Part shown: positions 18,943-28,328 of the stretch, one piece after another
Layout: each line of letters opens with the position of its first letter
How positions within the stretch are numbered: position 1 is the first letter of the stretch
Source of the DNA: Cupriavidus sp. YR651
GTDB lineage: Bacteria; Pseudomonadota; Gammaproteobacteria; Burkholderiales; Burkholderiaceae
Direction: 5' to 3'
DNA: 64,000 bases
Assembly: GCF_900101625.1 (NCBI RefSeq)
Contig: NZ_FMYZ01000003.1
Span: forward strand, 558,001 to 622,000
The notes under the pieces: model-generated
What the model saw: the letters and a program-made list of their open reading frames with translations, nothing else
Told to the model about the DNA's origin: nothing
Database searches by the model: none
Made by a program: the position numbers and the translations under genes

Positions 18943-19884
18943 ATGGACCGTATCGGCGATATCGGCCTGTTCCTGCGGGTGCTGGACCTGGGATCGATCA
19001 GCGCGGCCGCGCGTAGCCTGGACTTGTCCGTGGCGGTGGCCAGCCAGCGCCTGCAACGGCTGGAGCGCGACCTGGGCGTCCGGCTGCTGCACCGGACCAC
19101 GCGCCGCCTGCATGCCACGCCCGAAGGGGCCGTGCTGGCCGAGCAGGGCCGCGTCTTGGTGGAGGACCTCGAGGCCTTGTCGGGATCGTTGCGCCAGGCC
19201 GGCACCGGCATCACCGGGACGCTGCGGGTGACGACGTCGGCGTCGTTCGGGCGGCAGTATGTCTCGCCGCTGCTGCCGGACTTTCTGCGTGCGCACCCCG
19301 GGGTCAATCTGAGCATCAACCTGAACGACCATGTCCTCGACCTGGTCAGCAGCGGCTTCGACCTGGCCATCCGCATCGGCTCGCTGGCGGATTCCACGCT
19401 GGTCGCGCGCAAGCTCGCGGACAACCGTCGATTGTTGTGCGCCTCGCCCGAATACCTGCGGCAGCATGGCTGGCCGGAGACCCCGCACGACCTGGCTCGC
19501 CACCAATGCCTGGTGCTGGTCGGCAGCCAGGGGCGAGCCGATGTCTGGCGCCTCGGCGATGGCGCAGGCGGGGAGATCGCCGTGCGCGTGCGTGGGCGTG
19601 TGGAGGCCAACACGGGCGAGCTGCTGACGGATGCGGCCATCGCCGGCTTCGGCATTGCCATGCATTCGGTCTGGCACGTTGGCGAGGATCTGCGCGCGGG
19701 TCGGCTGGTGCGGGTGTTGCCCGACTATCCGATCGCGGACAGCGGCATCTACGCCGTCATGCCACAGCGCCGGCTGGTGCCGCCGCGCGTGCGCGCATTC
19801 GTCGATTTCCTGGCCGAGCGCTGGGGCGAAGATCCGCCGTGGGCCGCGTGGCCGGATGCGGACTTGGGTGCCGCACGATCCTGA
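18943..19884 (+). CDS. LysR-family transcriptional regulator
   Basis: The 313-residue protein has an N-terminal winged helix-turn-helix (residues 1-60, SISAAARSLDLSVAVASQRL) and a C-terminal periplasmic-binding-fold effector domain beginning around residue 88 (GTLRVTTSASFGRQYV). This matches the subgroup that controls divergent transporters and oxidoreductases. It is divergent from the MFS exporter with a 110-nt shared control region. The ATG at 18943 begins the conserved D-R-I-G-D-I-x-L-F entry. The inducer is not predictable. Confidence 0.9.
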   Translation: MDRIGDIGLFLRVLDLGSISAAARSLDLSVAVASQRLQRLERDLGVRLLHRTTRRLHATPEGAVLAEQGRVLVEDLEALSGSLRQAGTGITGTLRVTTSASFGRQYVSPLLPDFLRAHPGVNLSINLNDHVLDLVSSGFDLAIRIGSLADSTLVARKLADNRRLLCASPEYLRQHGWPETPHDLARHQCLVLVGSQGRADVWRLGDGAGGEIAVRVRGRVEANTGELLTDAAIAGFGIAMHSVWHVGEDLRAGRLVRVLPDYPIADSGIYAVMPQRRLVPPRVRAFVDFLAERWGEDPPWAAWPDADLGAARS

Positions 19885-20123
19885 CCTACAGTAGCTATTC
19901 CATGCGGCAGGCGGGCGAAGGTCCGTCGGAATGATCTGACCGGTTGCTTAATTCTTGTGCAGTCCGGTGCGTTACCGCACAGACTGGGGCCTGGCGGTTC
20001 GACACGGCAGGATATCCACAGAACCTGTGGATATCCTCAACGTGGTCCACCCCACCCCGGACGGTGACCGGCACCGGTATGCTGTGTCATCAACCTCGTC
20101 CAACGGTCTGCTTCGTGCTTCCT

Positions 20124-20690
20124 ATGCGCAAGATCCGGCTTGTCGCGGTACCGCTTGTCCTGATGTGTGTCGCGGGCCTGTCCGGTTGCGTGGCGCGGTA
20201 CCGCGTCCCCAGCGACGCGCCCTATGCCAGCGTGCGGCTGATGACCACGACGGACGACAACACGACGTTCAGCGTCGTGGACCCCGCCGCGTGTCCGACG
20301 CCTCCGCGCTCCCTCGTCCTGGCCGGGATGGGCAAGCACCTGGCGGCGATGGGACGGGACACCCAGCTGGCCATGGCCGGCAGCTCGCCGGAGCCTGCGT
20401 CGCGGACGCGCGAGCGCAAGGTGGGCATCGGCAAGCGGCTTTATGTCGCGGTGACCTCGACGGCCGCGCCCCCGGCGGAGGAGTTGCGTTGCGCGGCGGG
20501 CGTGTCGTTCATCCCGCAGGCGGGCGGACAGTACGAGATCCGCTATACGCGCAATGAGTCGGCCAGCCAGTGCTCGGCGCGCGTGCTGCGGCTGCAACCG
20601 CAGCCGGACGGCGGGGCCGCTGTCGTGCAGGAACCCAGCCAGCAGGGCTTTCGGGCATTGCGCAAGGAATATGTCTGCGAGGCGCTCTGA
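20124..20690 (+). CDS. Putative lipoprotein of unknown function
   Basis: The 188-residue protein has a clear lipoprotein signal: basic MRKIR, a hydrophobic stretch and lipobox LSGC with Cys22. Residues 1-21 would be cleaved and Cys22 lipidated. The rest is soluble, with four further cysteines that could form disulfides in the periplasm, and no recognised domain. The ATG at 20124 is picked for the signal peptide; the frame is open upstream but unconvincing. It stands alone between the LysR and H-NS genes. Confidence 0.7.
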   Translation: MRKIRLVAVPLVLMCVAGLSGCVARYRVPSDAPYASVRLMTTTDDNTTFSVVDPAACPTPPRSLVLAGMGKHLAAMGRDTQLAMAGSSPEPASRTRERKVGIGKRLYVAVTSTAAPPAEELRCAAGVSFIPQAGGQYEIRYTRNESASQCSARVLRLQPQPDGGAAVVQEPSQQGFRALRKEYVCEAL

Positions 20691-20768
20691 ACGGCGGGTT
20701 CAGCGCATTGGGGCAGAGGGTGTTGGGCCAGTCAGGACGACTGGCCCGGGCAGGCAGGTCGGCGGGAA

Positions 20769-21086
20769 TTACTCGGGCTGGATCAGGAAGCGCTCGGGGC
20801 GCTTGCCGAGCCAGGCCGGTGCGCGGCCACGGCCAGACCACGTCTTGCCGGACTTCGGATCCATGTATTTCGGGGGCAGCGACGAAGTCTTGCGCGCCGC
20901 GGCGACACTGCTGCCGGCGGGGCGGCCCCGGCGGCGTTTCGGTGCGATATCGTCGACAGTCAGATCGTAGTCAGCCATCAACTGGCGAATTTGATCGATC
21001 ACGCCGGCCACTTCATTGGCGCGGACTTCGCTGAGCTTGGCTTCCAGTGCTTCTTTTTCAGCCAGCAGTTGCTTGTAAGTCGGCAT
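20769..21086 (-). CDS. H-NS-family nucleoid protein
   Basis: The 105-residue protein has an N-terminal coiled-coil oligomerisation region (residues 3-45, KQLLAEKEALEAKLSEVRA), a basic linker KRRRGRPAG and a C-terminal DNA-binding domain, KYMDPKSGKTWSGRGRAPAWL split over about residues 74-95. The GRGRAPAW loop is the minor-groove AT-binding motif of betaproteobacterial H-NS proteins. The ATG at 21086 has GGGGA 7 nt upstream. The adjoining upstream DNA is unusually AT-rich, so autoregulation is plausible (inference). Confidence 0.92.
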   Translation of the reverse strand: MPTYKQLLAEKEALEAKLSEVRANEVAGVIDQIRQLMADYDLTVDDIAPKRRRGRPAGSSVAAARKTSSLPPKYMDPKSGKTWSGRGRAPAWLGKRPERFLIQPE

Positions 21087-21811
21087 TTTGAATCCCCGTT
21101 CAGTGTTTGTTTGCAGCATGTTACAAGACCACGCAACGCGTCTGCATAAGAAAAATATTACAAAAAATCACCGGAAATGCACGATTTAAACGCGAACCGG
21201 CATGCATTCCGTTCGATGGCTATCGGGTTGCACACAGCCTTGTTCTAAACGTCATCGCTTTTGCCCGGGTGGCCATCGGGATACCGCCGATCCGAATCCT
21301 ATCCAAAAGGAGGCAATATAGCCACTCAGTTTTTTGTAAATCCGCCTGCGCGCAATCGGCGGATTCCTGGAATTTTCTCGATGGCATCTCCGCGCGGCTG
21401 GCAGTCGCCTGCGTCCGCCTATTCACGAATGCGAATGCGGCGCGCATATTTTGTCAGCGATGATATTTTTGTCATGTTGCCGGCCCGGTCCGGAGCCGGG
21501 GTCTTTACCGGGGTGAAATCGGTAATGTGCGGAATTTACCGGGCTGTAGCCGTAGTGAAAAACCGCCAATACGAGGATTGGGGATTCCGGGATTCGGGGT
21601 GCGGGAATTCGGAGGGCGGGGATTCGGGCGCGGGAATTCGAGGGGATATGCTGGCGCGCGAATCGCTGGCAGGCGGCGGCAATATCGATAAGACGGCCCC
21701 GGACTCGCCGTGGATATCGGGGCAAGGATTTCAAGACCTTATTGCCCTGTCGGGAGCGCATCCACGGATGCAGCGGTTAGCGGCGCGGCCATGACTGGCA
21801 TCCGGCGGAAA
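21087..21811. other. AT-rich non-coding stretch upstream of the H-NS gene
   Basis: No frame here looks like a gene. The first 400 nt contain A/T tracts such as AAAAATATTACAAAAAATC, in contrast to the GC-rich surroundings, and should hold the hns promoter. Around 21580-21645 a cluster of degenerate GGGATTC/GGGAATTC units occurs five to six times. The remainder has no recognisable signal. Confidence 0.6.
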
Positions 21812-21848
21812 ATAAAAAAAGCCCCCGGGGGGAAAGTCCCCGGGGGCT
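21812..21848 (-). terminator. Rho-independent terminator of the NCS2 permease gene
   Basis: AGCCCCCGGGG (21820-21830) and its complement (21838-21848) form an 11-bp stem with a 7-nt loop. Read on the minus strand, the stem is followed by a run of seven T residues, then ATTTT. It lies 40 nt after the permease stop codon. Confidence 0.92.
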
Positions 21849-21888
21849 GAGAAATCCACCGGTGTCCCAGGTGGAGGAGACAGCGTCG

Positions 21889-23271
21889 TCAGATGGCCCA
21901 GCCACCTGCATAGAAGGCGGCCAGTGCCACGGCGATGGCCACGGTGCCGACATTGAGCTTGCGCCATTCGCCGGAGACTATGCGACCGATGACCAGCGTG
22001 CAGAAGCCCAGCATGATCCCGGTGACGATATTGCAGGTCAGCACGATGAACACCGCGCAGACCAGGCCGGCCATTGCATCGACGAGGTCGTCCATGTGCA
22101 GGCGGCTCACGCTCGACAACATCAGCAGGCCCACGTACATCAGCGCGGGGGCGGTGGCATACGACGGCACCAGTCCCGCCAGCGGCGAGAAGAACATCAC
22201 GGCGAGGAACAGCAGGCCAACGGTGACGGCAGCGAGGCCGGTACGCGCGCCGGCGGCCACGCCCACCGTCGATTCGATATAGGCGGCAGCCGGGGCACCA
22301 CCGAACACGGCGGAGAAGATCGAGCTGACCGAGTCCGCCGTCAGCGCGCGGCCACCGTTATGGATGCGGCCGGTGGCGTCAAGCTGGTTGGCCTGCCCGG
22401 CGACAGCGCGGATGGTGCCGGTGGCGTCGAACACGGCGGTCATCACCAGCGCCAGCACGCTGGGCAGCACGGCGGCGGAGAGCGCGCCGCGGATATCCAT
22501 GGCGCCGATCAGCGAGGCGTGCCCCGGTGTGGACAGCGACGGCAGCGCGAACACGCCAGTGAATTTCACGGCGGGGTCGAAGGCCAGGCCCAGCGCGGAG
22601 ATGGCGATGATCACCAGCAGGATGCCGCCCGGCACGCGGCGCCGTTCCAGGCCGAAGATCGCGGCCAGGCCCAGGATCGACATCAGCACCGGGAATGCGG
22701 TGATCTTGCCCAGCGCAACGGGCAGTCCGGCGCCGGGGTTCTTGACCACCAGGCCGACTTCGTTCGATGCGATGAGCAACAGGAACAGGCCGATGCCGAT
22801 ACCGGCGCCGTGCGCCACGCCGGCGGGCAGGTTGCGCAGGATCCAGGAGCGCACGCCGGTGACCGAGATGGCCGTAAACACAATGCCCATCAGGAAGACG
22901 GCGCCAAGTGCCACCGCGGGGGTCAGGTGCTGGCCGAGCACGAGGCCGAAGGCCATGAACGCGGTCAGCGAGATCGCGCAGCCGATGGCGATCGGCAGCT
23001 TGGCCCACAGGCCCATGAGCAGCGACCCGAAGGCCGTGGTCAGGCAGACGGCCACGAAGACGGCGCTGGTGTCAAAGCCCGCCTTGCCGAGCATGCCCGG
23101 AACGACGAACACGGCGTAGACCATCGCCATGAAGGTGGTGATGCCGGCCAATACTTCGCGACGCTGCGTGCTGCCGCGCGCGCTGATCTGAAAGTACTGG
23201 TCGATTTTGCCGTCGCTGCCGGCGCTTGCGGTCTCGACGTCCGTCACGGACGGATACGGCTGTTCGATCAT
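21889..23271 (-). CDS. NCS2-family purine permease (AzgA-like)
   Basis: The 460-residue membrane protein belongs to the NCS2/AzgA group that takes up adenine, guanine or hypoxanthine with protons. Signatures are [19 protein letters not shown] at the start of the first span, the [14 protein letters not shown] segment, and [20 protein letters not shown], the typical NCS2 substrate-site motif. About twelve or more hydrophobic segments follow. The ATG at 23271 has GGAGG 9-10 nt upstream; the open extension upstream has proline-rich, non-homologous content. It is divergent from cheV. Confidence 0.9.
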   Translation of the reverse strand: MIEQPYPSVTDVETASAGSDGKIDQYFQISARGSTQRREVLAGITTFMAMVYAVFVVPGMLGKAGFDTSAVFVAVCLTTAFGSLLMGLWAKLPIAIGCAISLTAFMAFGLVLGQHLTPAVALGAVFLMGIVFTAISVTGVRSWILRNLPAGVAHGAGIGIGLFLLLIASNEVGLVVKNPGAGLPVALGKITAFPVLMSILGLAAIFGLERRRVPGGILLVIIAISALGLAFDPAVKFTGVFALPSLSTPGHASLIGAMDIRGALSAAVLPSVLALVMTAVFDATGTIRAVAGQANQLDATGRIHNGGRALTADSVSSIFSAVFGGAPAAAYIESTVGVAAGARTGLAAVTVGLLFLAVMFFSPLAGLVPSYATAPALMYVGLLMLSSVSRLHMDDLVDAMAGLVCAVFIVLTCNIVTGIMLGFCTLVIGRIVSGEWRKLNVGTVAIAVALAAFYAGGWAI

Positions 23272-23658
23272 GATGGTCTGCCTCCATGCAGGGGCGCCGC
23301 GCACGTCCGCGTACGGATCGGGCGTCAGCTTGTCTCTCTTTGGTTCTGGGTGCGAGGGCAGAGGTCCCGGGGGCATCGGGTCTGGGCAGCGGGTGTCTCG
23401 TTCCTCGGTGTCCGGCTCGGTGGCCGGGGCCGGTCGGCCACCTCTGGCGGGTGGGATCCGGCGAGGCTCAAAGGTAGGGGACTCGCGCACGCACTTCATC
23501 ATGGCGTCCGCATGCGGAATATGCCGTTGCCCGAATAACCACGGGTTTGCGGTGCGCCGCAAGGCTCAGGGATTTCCCTCGGTGGCGCTGCGGGCGGCGG
23601 ACGCGCCGCATGGCTTGCGGTGCGAAGGCGGGTATCGGTCACTCCGGGCCCGGCAGGC
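23272..23658. other. Divergent intergenic region between NCS2 permease and cheV
   Basis: About 390 nt without a gene. The left end carries the permease ribosome-binding site (GGAGG). I looked for a purine riboswitch in front of the permease and saw none. The right end leads into the sigma-28 promoter at 23659. Open frames across this part have compositions unlike real proteins. Confidence 0.5.
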
Positions 23659-23685
23659 TAAAGGTCGCGGCCGGGGCGCCGATAG
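23659..23685 (+). promoter_or_regulatory. Sigma-28 (FliA) promoter of cheV
   Basis: TAAAGGTC (23659-23666), an 11-nt spacer and GCCGATAG (23678-23685) match the flagellar sigma factor consensus TAAAGTTT-N11-GCCGATAA, with exact spacing and an almost perfect -10. It lies 52 nt before the cheV start and points toward it. This places cheV in the late flagellar/chemotaxis regulon although no other such gene is nearby. Confidence 0.88.
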
Positions 23686-23737
23686 ACCTTTGGCAACACC
23701 TGTACACATCAACCACAGCCAGCCAGCGGAGCACAGC

Positions 23738-24700
23738 ATGACCAGCGCGATGAGGGATATCGACGAGCGCACCAACCTTACCAACAACAACCAGTTCGAG
23801 CTGTTGTTGTTCCGACTTGGCGACGCGGCAAACAGCGGACAGTCCGAGCTGTTCGGCATCAACGTATTCAAGGTCCGGGAAATCCTGGTCATGCCGTCGG
23901 TGACGACGGTGGTGGGCGCGGGGTTGTCCATCCTGGGCATGGCCGACATTCGCGGCCAGGTGATTCCCGTCATCGACCTGCCGCGCCTGCTGGAATGCAA
24001 GCCCACGTCCGGGCTGAACATCATGCTGGTCACGGAATATGCGCGGTCCACACAGGGCTTCGCGGTGGAAGCGGTGGAAGAGATCGTGCGCCTGGACTGG
24101 AGCCAGGTGATCTCCGCCGAGACCAGCGTCAAGGGCGGGCTGGTGACCAGCATCGCCAAGCTTGACGTCGGCGGCGACAATCCGCGCCTGGTGCAGGTGC
24201 TGGATGTGGAGCAGATCCTGCGCGACGTGCTGCCCACGCGCCAGCCGGATGTCGACCCGGCTACCGTGGGTCCGGCGCTGAACCTCCGCCCCGGCACCAA
24301 GGTGCTGGCCGCCGACGATTCCGCGCTGGCGCGTGGCCTGATCGAAAACGGCCTGAAGGCGATGGGCGTGCAGGTGGTCATGACCAAGACCGGGCAGGAG
24401 GCCTGGGAGATGCTCGGCAGCATCGCCGACCAGGCGGCCAGCCACGGCAAGACCGTGCGCGACGAAATCGCGCTGGTGCTGACCGACCTGGAAATGCCCG
24501 AGATGGATGGCTTCACGCTGACGCGCAAGATCAAGGCGGATGCGCGGCTGAAGTCGCTGCCCGTGGTCATTCACTCGTCGCTGTCGGGCGAGGCGAGCGA
24601 GGAGCACGTGCGCAAGGTCGGTGCCGATGCGTATGTGTCGAAGTTCCTCGCCAAGGACCTGGCGGAGACGATCCGCGGGGTGCTGGCGCGACATCCGTAA
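23738..24700 (+). CDS. cheV: Chemotaxis coupling protein CheV
   Basis: The 320-residue cytosolic protein joins a CheW-like domain (about residues 17-165) to a response-regulator receiver domain (about 187-318). The phosphorylation site is Asp250 (VLTDLEMPEMDG), with acidic residues at ADD (192-194), a conserved HSS switch and a Lys near VSKFLAK. It couples receptors to CheA and may act as a phosphate sink. The ATG at 23738 follows GCGGAGCACAGC. It is transcribed alone from the sigma-28 promoter upstream. Confidence 0.95.
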   Translation: MTSAMRDIDERTNLTNNNQFELLLFRLGDAANSGQSELFGINVFKVREILVMPSVTTVVGAGLSILGMADIRGQVIPVIDLPRLLECKPTSGLNIMLVTEYARSTQGFAVEAVEEIVRLDWSQVISAETSVKGGLVTSIAKLDVGGDNPRLVQVLDVEQILRDVLPTRQPDVDPATVGPALNLRPGTKVLAADDSALARGLIENGLKAMGVQVVMTKTGQEAWEMLGSIADQAASHGKTVRDEIALVLTDLEMPEMDGFTLTRKIKADARLKSLPVVIHSSLSGEASEEHVRKVGADAYVSKFLAKDLAETIRGVLARHP

Positions 24701-25195
24701 ACCGCCGCCGCCAGCCGCCGCTAGTCGTCACTAGTTGCCGTCACGAGGCGCTCGCGACGGCATCCTCCTCACGCAAGCGTGTCTACACCCTGGCCCGACG
24801 GCCGGGGTGTCGTCGCTGCAATGCAAATGCGCGCGGCAGCGTGTCGCCGCTACCTCAAATGCAGTAGCCCGATGCGGTCCCGCCGCACGCACAGATCGCT
24901 TGCCGACGCAAGCAAAGCCCCGTCCGCGCAGGTTGCCCAAAATTCGGGCAGTCCAGCTCCTGCCAATACCGGCGCGGGATGGCGGGTTGTCAAGAGGGGG
25001 ATTATCCACTGAGTCTGTGGATAGTTCATGCGGCAGCGCGGGCATGCATCGAGATGTCTGCCCGCGCTTCGCTTCCGGTGTGTGGCTGGCGCGTATTGGC
25101 CCCGGTTCGTTCCTCGTGAGGATGGCCTGATCGCGGCGGACCCCGGCCGACACCGGCCGACACCGGCCGACGTCGGCCAATGCAAACGAGCGTGG
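24701..25195. other. Non-coding stretch between cheV and the peroxiredoxin gene
   Basis: About 495 nt with no credible gene. Just after cheV, 24737-24761 can form an imperfect hairpin (GCCGTC paired with GACGGC), a weak terminator candidate without a T-run. At 25143-25178 a 10-bp unit CCGGCCGACA is repeated, ending in the palindrome GGCCGACGTCGGCC, a possible terminator for the oppositely transcribed peroxiredoxin gene. Confidence 0.5.
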
Positions 25196-25849
25196 CTACT
25201 TCGGCTGCGCCACCGTGCGCAGGTAGGGCTTCAGCGTGTTGAATCCTTGCGGATACTTCTTCTTTGCGTCGTCGTCCGACACCGAGGTTGGGATGATCAC
25301 GTCGTCGCCGGGTTTCCAGTTAACCGGCGTGGCCACGGTGTGCTTCGCGTTGAGCTGCAGGGAATCCAGCAGGCGCAGCACCTCGTCGAAGTTCCGGCCG
25401 GCGCTCATCGGATAGACCAGCATCGCCTTGACCTTCTTGTCCGGGCCGATCATGAACACGGAGCGGATCGTGGCGTTGTCGACCGCCGTGCGCGGACCGC
25501 CGCTGGCCTCGGGGTGGATCATGTCGTAAAGCTTGGCCACCTTCAGGTCGGCGTCGCCGATCATCGGATAGTTGACCGCGGTGCCCTGGGTTTCCTCGAT
25601 GTCCTTGGCCCAACGCTTGTGATCGTCGACGGGGTCGATCGACAGGCCGATGATCTTGGTGTTTCGTTTGTCGAACTCGGGCTTCAGCTTGGCCATGTAG
25701 CCAAGTTCGGTCGTGCAGACCGGCGTGAAGTCCTTCGGGTGAGAGAACAGAATCGCCCAGCTGTTGCCGATCCATTCGTGAAACTGGATCTTCCCTTCGG
25801 TGGTATCAGCGGTGAAGTCCGGTGCTTCTTCGCCGAGTCGAATTGCCAT
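25196..25849 (-). CDS. 1-Cys peroxiredoxin (Prx6 family)
   Basis: The 217-residue cytosolic enzyme reduces hydrogen peroxide and alkyl hydroperoxides. The peroxidatic site is Cys45 in FTPVCTTE. No other cysteine is visible, which fits a 1-Cys enzyme. The long C-terminal arm with TPVNWKPGDDVIIPT is characteristic of Prx6. Length is normal. It stands alone; the start has AAGGAGCCCGACC upstream. No OxyR site was recognised. Confidence 0.94.
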   Translation of the reverse strand: MAIRLGEEAPDFTADTTEGKIQFHEWIGNSWAILFSHPKDFTPVCTTELGYMAKLKPEFDKRNTKIIGLSIDPVDDHKRWAKDIEETQGTAVNYPMIGDADLKVAKLYDMIHPEASGGPRTAVDNATIRSVFMIGPDKKVKAMLVYPMSAGRNFDEVLRLLDSLQLNAKHTVATPVNWKPGDDVIIPTSVSDDDAKKKYPQGFNTLKPYLRTVAQPK

Positions 25850-26123
25850 GGTCGGGCTCCTTTCTCGTGGTGGTGGTCAGTGGATTTCCGGGTCGTCGCG
25901 TGGATGGCTTTCGACGGCTGAGTGGTTTGGCTGCCGGCGTGCCCGGGCGAGATCAGTATAGGAAGCGGCGAACAAAAAAGCCGCCCCCCTTTCAGTTGCC
26001 ACCCCAGCCGCCACCGCCAGCCGCCACCCCAGCCTCCTTTTTTGCCGTCTCCCTTGCGGCCCGTCTGTGCGCTCGCACGCGTTGCGACGGCGCGCCGGTG
26101 TCGCGCGCGTCACTCGGCACTTG

Positions 26124-27251
26124 TCAGGCCGGGCGCTCCAGGTCCGCGATCACGGCACGCAGGAATCGCGCGGCCTCGCCACCCGTCACCACCCGGTGAT
26201 CGAATGTCAGTGACAGCGGCATGACGCGATGCACCGCCGGCACGCCGCCCGCGGCCACCACTTCGTCGCGGATGCGTCCGGCGCCGAGGATCGCCACCGT
26301 GGGTGGCACCACGATGGGGGCGGCGTAGCGCCCCGCGATCATGCCGAAGTTGGACAGCGTGATCGTGTTGCCGCGCATTTCCTCCGGCGCGATGGTGCGC
26401 GCGATGATGTCGGCGCGCATGCGGTCCAGGCCCGCGCGCAGATCCGCCGCGACGCGCTTGCCCACGTTGCGCAGCACCGGCACGAACAGCCCTTCGGGCA
26501 GGTCCGCCGCAATGCCCACATCGATCCGCTCCAGTACGTGCCGCCGGCCGGTCTGGCCTTCGTACCAAGCGTTGAGCCCCGGTTCCGCATGAACCCCGGC
26601 GACCAGCGCGCGCACGAGCCGGATCGTGATGTCCGTGGCGATGCCGGATTCGCCGGTCGATTGCCACGCATGGAGGTCCGCGTCATCCATCACCGTGGCG
26701 GCGGCCACTTCGCTCTGCGCGCGGGCCATGTTCTGGGCCATCGCCCGTCGTACGCCGCGCACCACCTCGGCAGGCCCGATCTCGGCCAGCGTGGTGGCCA
26801 CGCGCTGCACATCCGTGGCGGTGATGAGGCCATCGGTGCCGGATGGCGTCACCATCGCCAGGTCGACGGACAGCTTGCGCGCCAGGGCCCGTACCGCCGG
26901 CGTGGCCTTGATGCCGTGTGCGCCGCCGGGACCCACCGGTGCCGCGGCTTCCGCCACCACCTGCGTGCCGACCTTGACCGCGCCCACCACGGTGCCCGCA
27001 TCGTCGGACGTGCTGCCGGCGCCTTCAAAGCCGACAAGCGGCGCCCCCAGGTGGACGATATCGCCCGGCTGGGCAAACAGCTTTGCCACCTGGCCGCCGA
27101 ACGGCGAGGGGATCTCGACGATCGCCTTCGCGGTTTCCACCGACAGCAGCGGCTGATCCGCCGCCACGGTGTCTCCGGCCTTGACGTGCCAGGTCACGAT
27201 TTCGGCTTCCTGCAGGCCTTCGCCCAGGTCGGGCAGCTTGAAGATCCTCAT
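26124..27251 (-). CDS. 2-oxoacid dehydrogenase E2 (dihydrolipoamide acyltransferase)
   Basis: The 375-residue protein has a lipoyl domain (residues 1-78, lipoyl Lys42 in ETAKA), a short peripheral-subunit-binding domain (about 113-150, KATPAVRALARKL) and a catalytic domain (about 160-375). The active-site motif is FDHRVVTGG with His352; the usual HxxxDG aspartate position holds Thr356. It transfers the acyl group from lipoyl to CoA. It is the last gene of an E1-alpha, E1-beta, E2 operon. Substrate (pyruvate, acetoin or branched-chain oxoacid) cannot be fixed from sequence alone. Confidence 0.9.
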   Translation of the reverse strand: MRIFKLPDLGEGLQEAEIVTWHVKAGDTVAADQPLLSVETAKAIVEIPSPFGGQVAKLFAQPGDIVHLGAPLVGFEGAGSTSDDAGTVVGAVKVGTQVVAEAAAPVGPGGAHGIKATPAVRALARKLSVDLAMVTPSGTDGLITATDVQRVATTLAEIGPAEVVRGVRRAMAQNMARAQSEVAAATVMDDADLHAWQSTGESGIATDITIRLVRALVAGVHAEPGLNAWYEGQTGRRHVLERIDVGIAADLPEGLFVPVLRNVGKRVAADLRAGLDRMRADIIARTIAPEEMRGNTITLSNFGMIAGRYAAPIVVPPTVAILGAGRIRDEVVAAGGVPAVHRVMPLSLTFDHRVVTGGEAARFLRAVIADLERPA

Positions 27252-27319
27252 CGTTGTCTCCTCGTGGTATCGGCGGGTGTCGGCGAGTGATGTGCCTGCG
27301 CGGTGACGCGGCCGTGCGG

Positions 27320-28297
27320 CTACGTGGCCAGCGCACGCCGCGCGGCATCGACGATGCGCGCCACCGATGGCAGGTAGCAATGTTCCAGCCGTGCCAGCGG
27401 CACCACGGTGTCGAAGCCGGTCACGCGCTGCACGGGGGCGCTGAGCGAATAGAGCCCCGCGTCGGCCAGGTTGGCCGCGATTTCCGCACCCAGCCCGGCG
27501 GTGCGTGGCGCCTCATGCACGATCACGCAGCGGCCCGTCTGGGCCACGGATTCGATGATGGTCTCCATGTCCAGCGGCTTGAGCGTGGCCACGTCGATCA
27601 CCGCGGCGGCCACGCCTTCCTCCGCCAGCTGGTCGGCGGCGGCCAGTGTTTCCTGCAGCATCGCGCCCCAGCTGACCAGCGTGATATCGGCGCCGTCGCG
27701 CAGCATGAAGCACGCGTCGAGCGGCAGGGCCTCGCCGTCGTCGGGTACCTCCTGCCGGAACAGCCGGTATAGCCGCGTTGGTTCCAGGAAGATCACCGGG
27801 TCCGGATCGCGGATCGCGGCCAGCAGCAGTCCGTAGGCGCGCGCGGGGGAGGACGGCATCACCACGCGGATGCCGGGGATGTGCGCGAGCATCGCTTCCG
27901 GGCTCTCCGAATGGTGCTCTGGCGCGTGAATGCCGGCGCCGCTGGGCGCGCGCACCACCATCGGACAGCCCAGCCGCCCGCGCGTGCGATGCCGCATATG
28001 ACCGGCATGGTTGAGGATGTTGTCGATGGCGGGATGGATAAAGCCGGCGAACTGGATTTCCGCCACGGGCTTCAGGCCCATCGCCGCCATGCCGATGGCC
28101 GCGCCGACGATGCCGCCCTCGGCCAGCGGCGTATCGATGACGCGCGCCTCGCCAAAGCGCGCCTGCAGCCCGACGGTGGCGCGGAACACGCCGCCGTTGA
28201 CGCCGATGTCCTCGCCCAGCAGGACCACGTCGGGATCGTTGGCCAGTGCGTGGGCCAGCGCCTGGTTGACGGCTTCGACCAGATGGAGTTCAGCCAT
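27320..28297 (-). CDS. 2-oxoacid dehydrogenase E1 beta subunit
   Basis: The 325-residue thiamine-diphosphate enzyme subunit pairs with the E1 alpha upstream. Typical signatures are VVLLGEDIG, LQARFGEARVIDTPLAE, the FAGFIHPAIDNI segment and HHSESPEAMLAHIPGIRVVMPS. It lies 31 nt after the E1-alpha stop and 68 nt before E2. The alpha2beta2 E1 arrangement, as separate genes, is that of branched-chain oxoacid, acetoin or Gram-positive-type pyruvate complexes rather than the single-chain AceE. Confidence 0.93.
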   Translation of the reverse strand: MAELHLVEAVNQALAHALANDPDVVLLGEDIGVNGGVFRATVGLQARFGEARVIDTPLAEGGIVGAAIGMAAMGLKPVAEIQFAGFIHPAIDNILNHAGHMRHRTRGRLGCPMVVRAPSGAGIHAPEHHSESPEAMLAHIPGIRVVMPSSPARAYGLLLAAIRDPDPVIFLEPTRLYRLFRQEVPDDGEALPLDACFMLRDGADITLVSWGAMLQETLAAADQLAEEGVAAAVIDVATLKPLDMETIIESVAQTGRCVIVHEAPRTAGLGAEIAANLADAGLYSLSAPVQRVTGFDTVVPLARLEHCYLPSVARIVDAARRALAT

Positions 28298-28328
28298 GAT
28301 GCGCTCCGCGATTCAGGTGGGGACGATG

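Noticed and set aside
23272-23658. Possible purine riboswitch before the NCS2 permease
   Set aside because: I could not find the conserved loop-loop core of the purine riboswitch on the minus strand; only the ribosome-binding site is clear.
24735-25130. Open frames between cheV and the peroxiredoxin gene
   Set aside because: Several overlapping frames on both strands exist, none with homology, signals or a ribosome-binding site.
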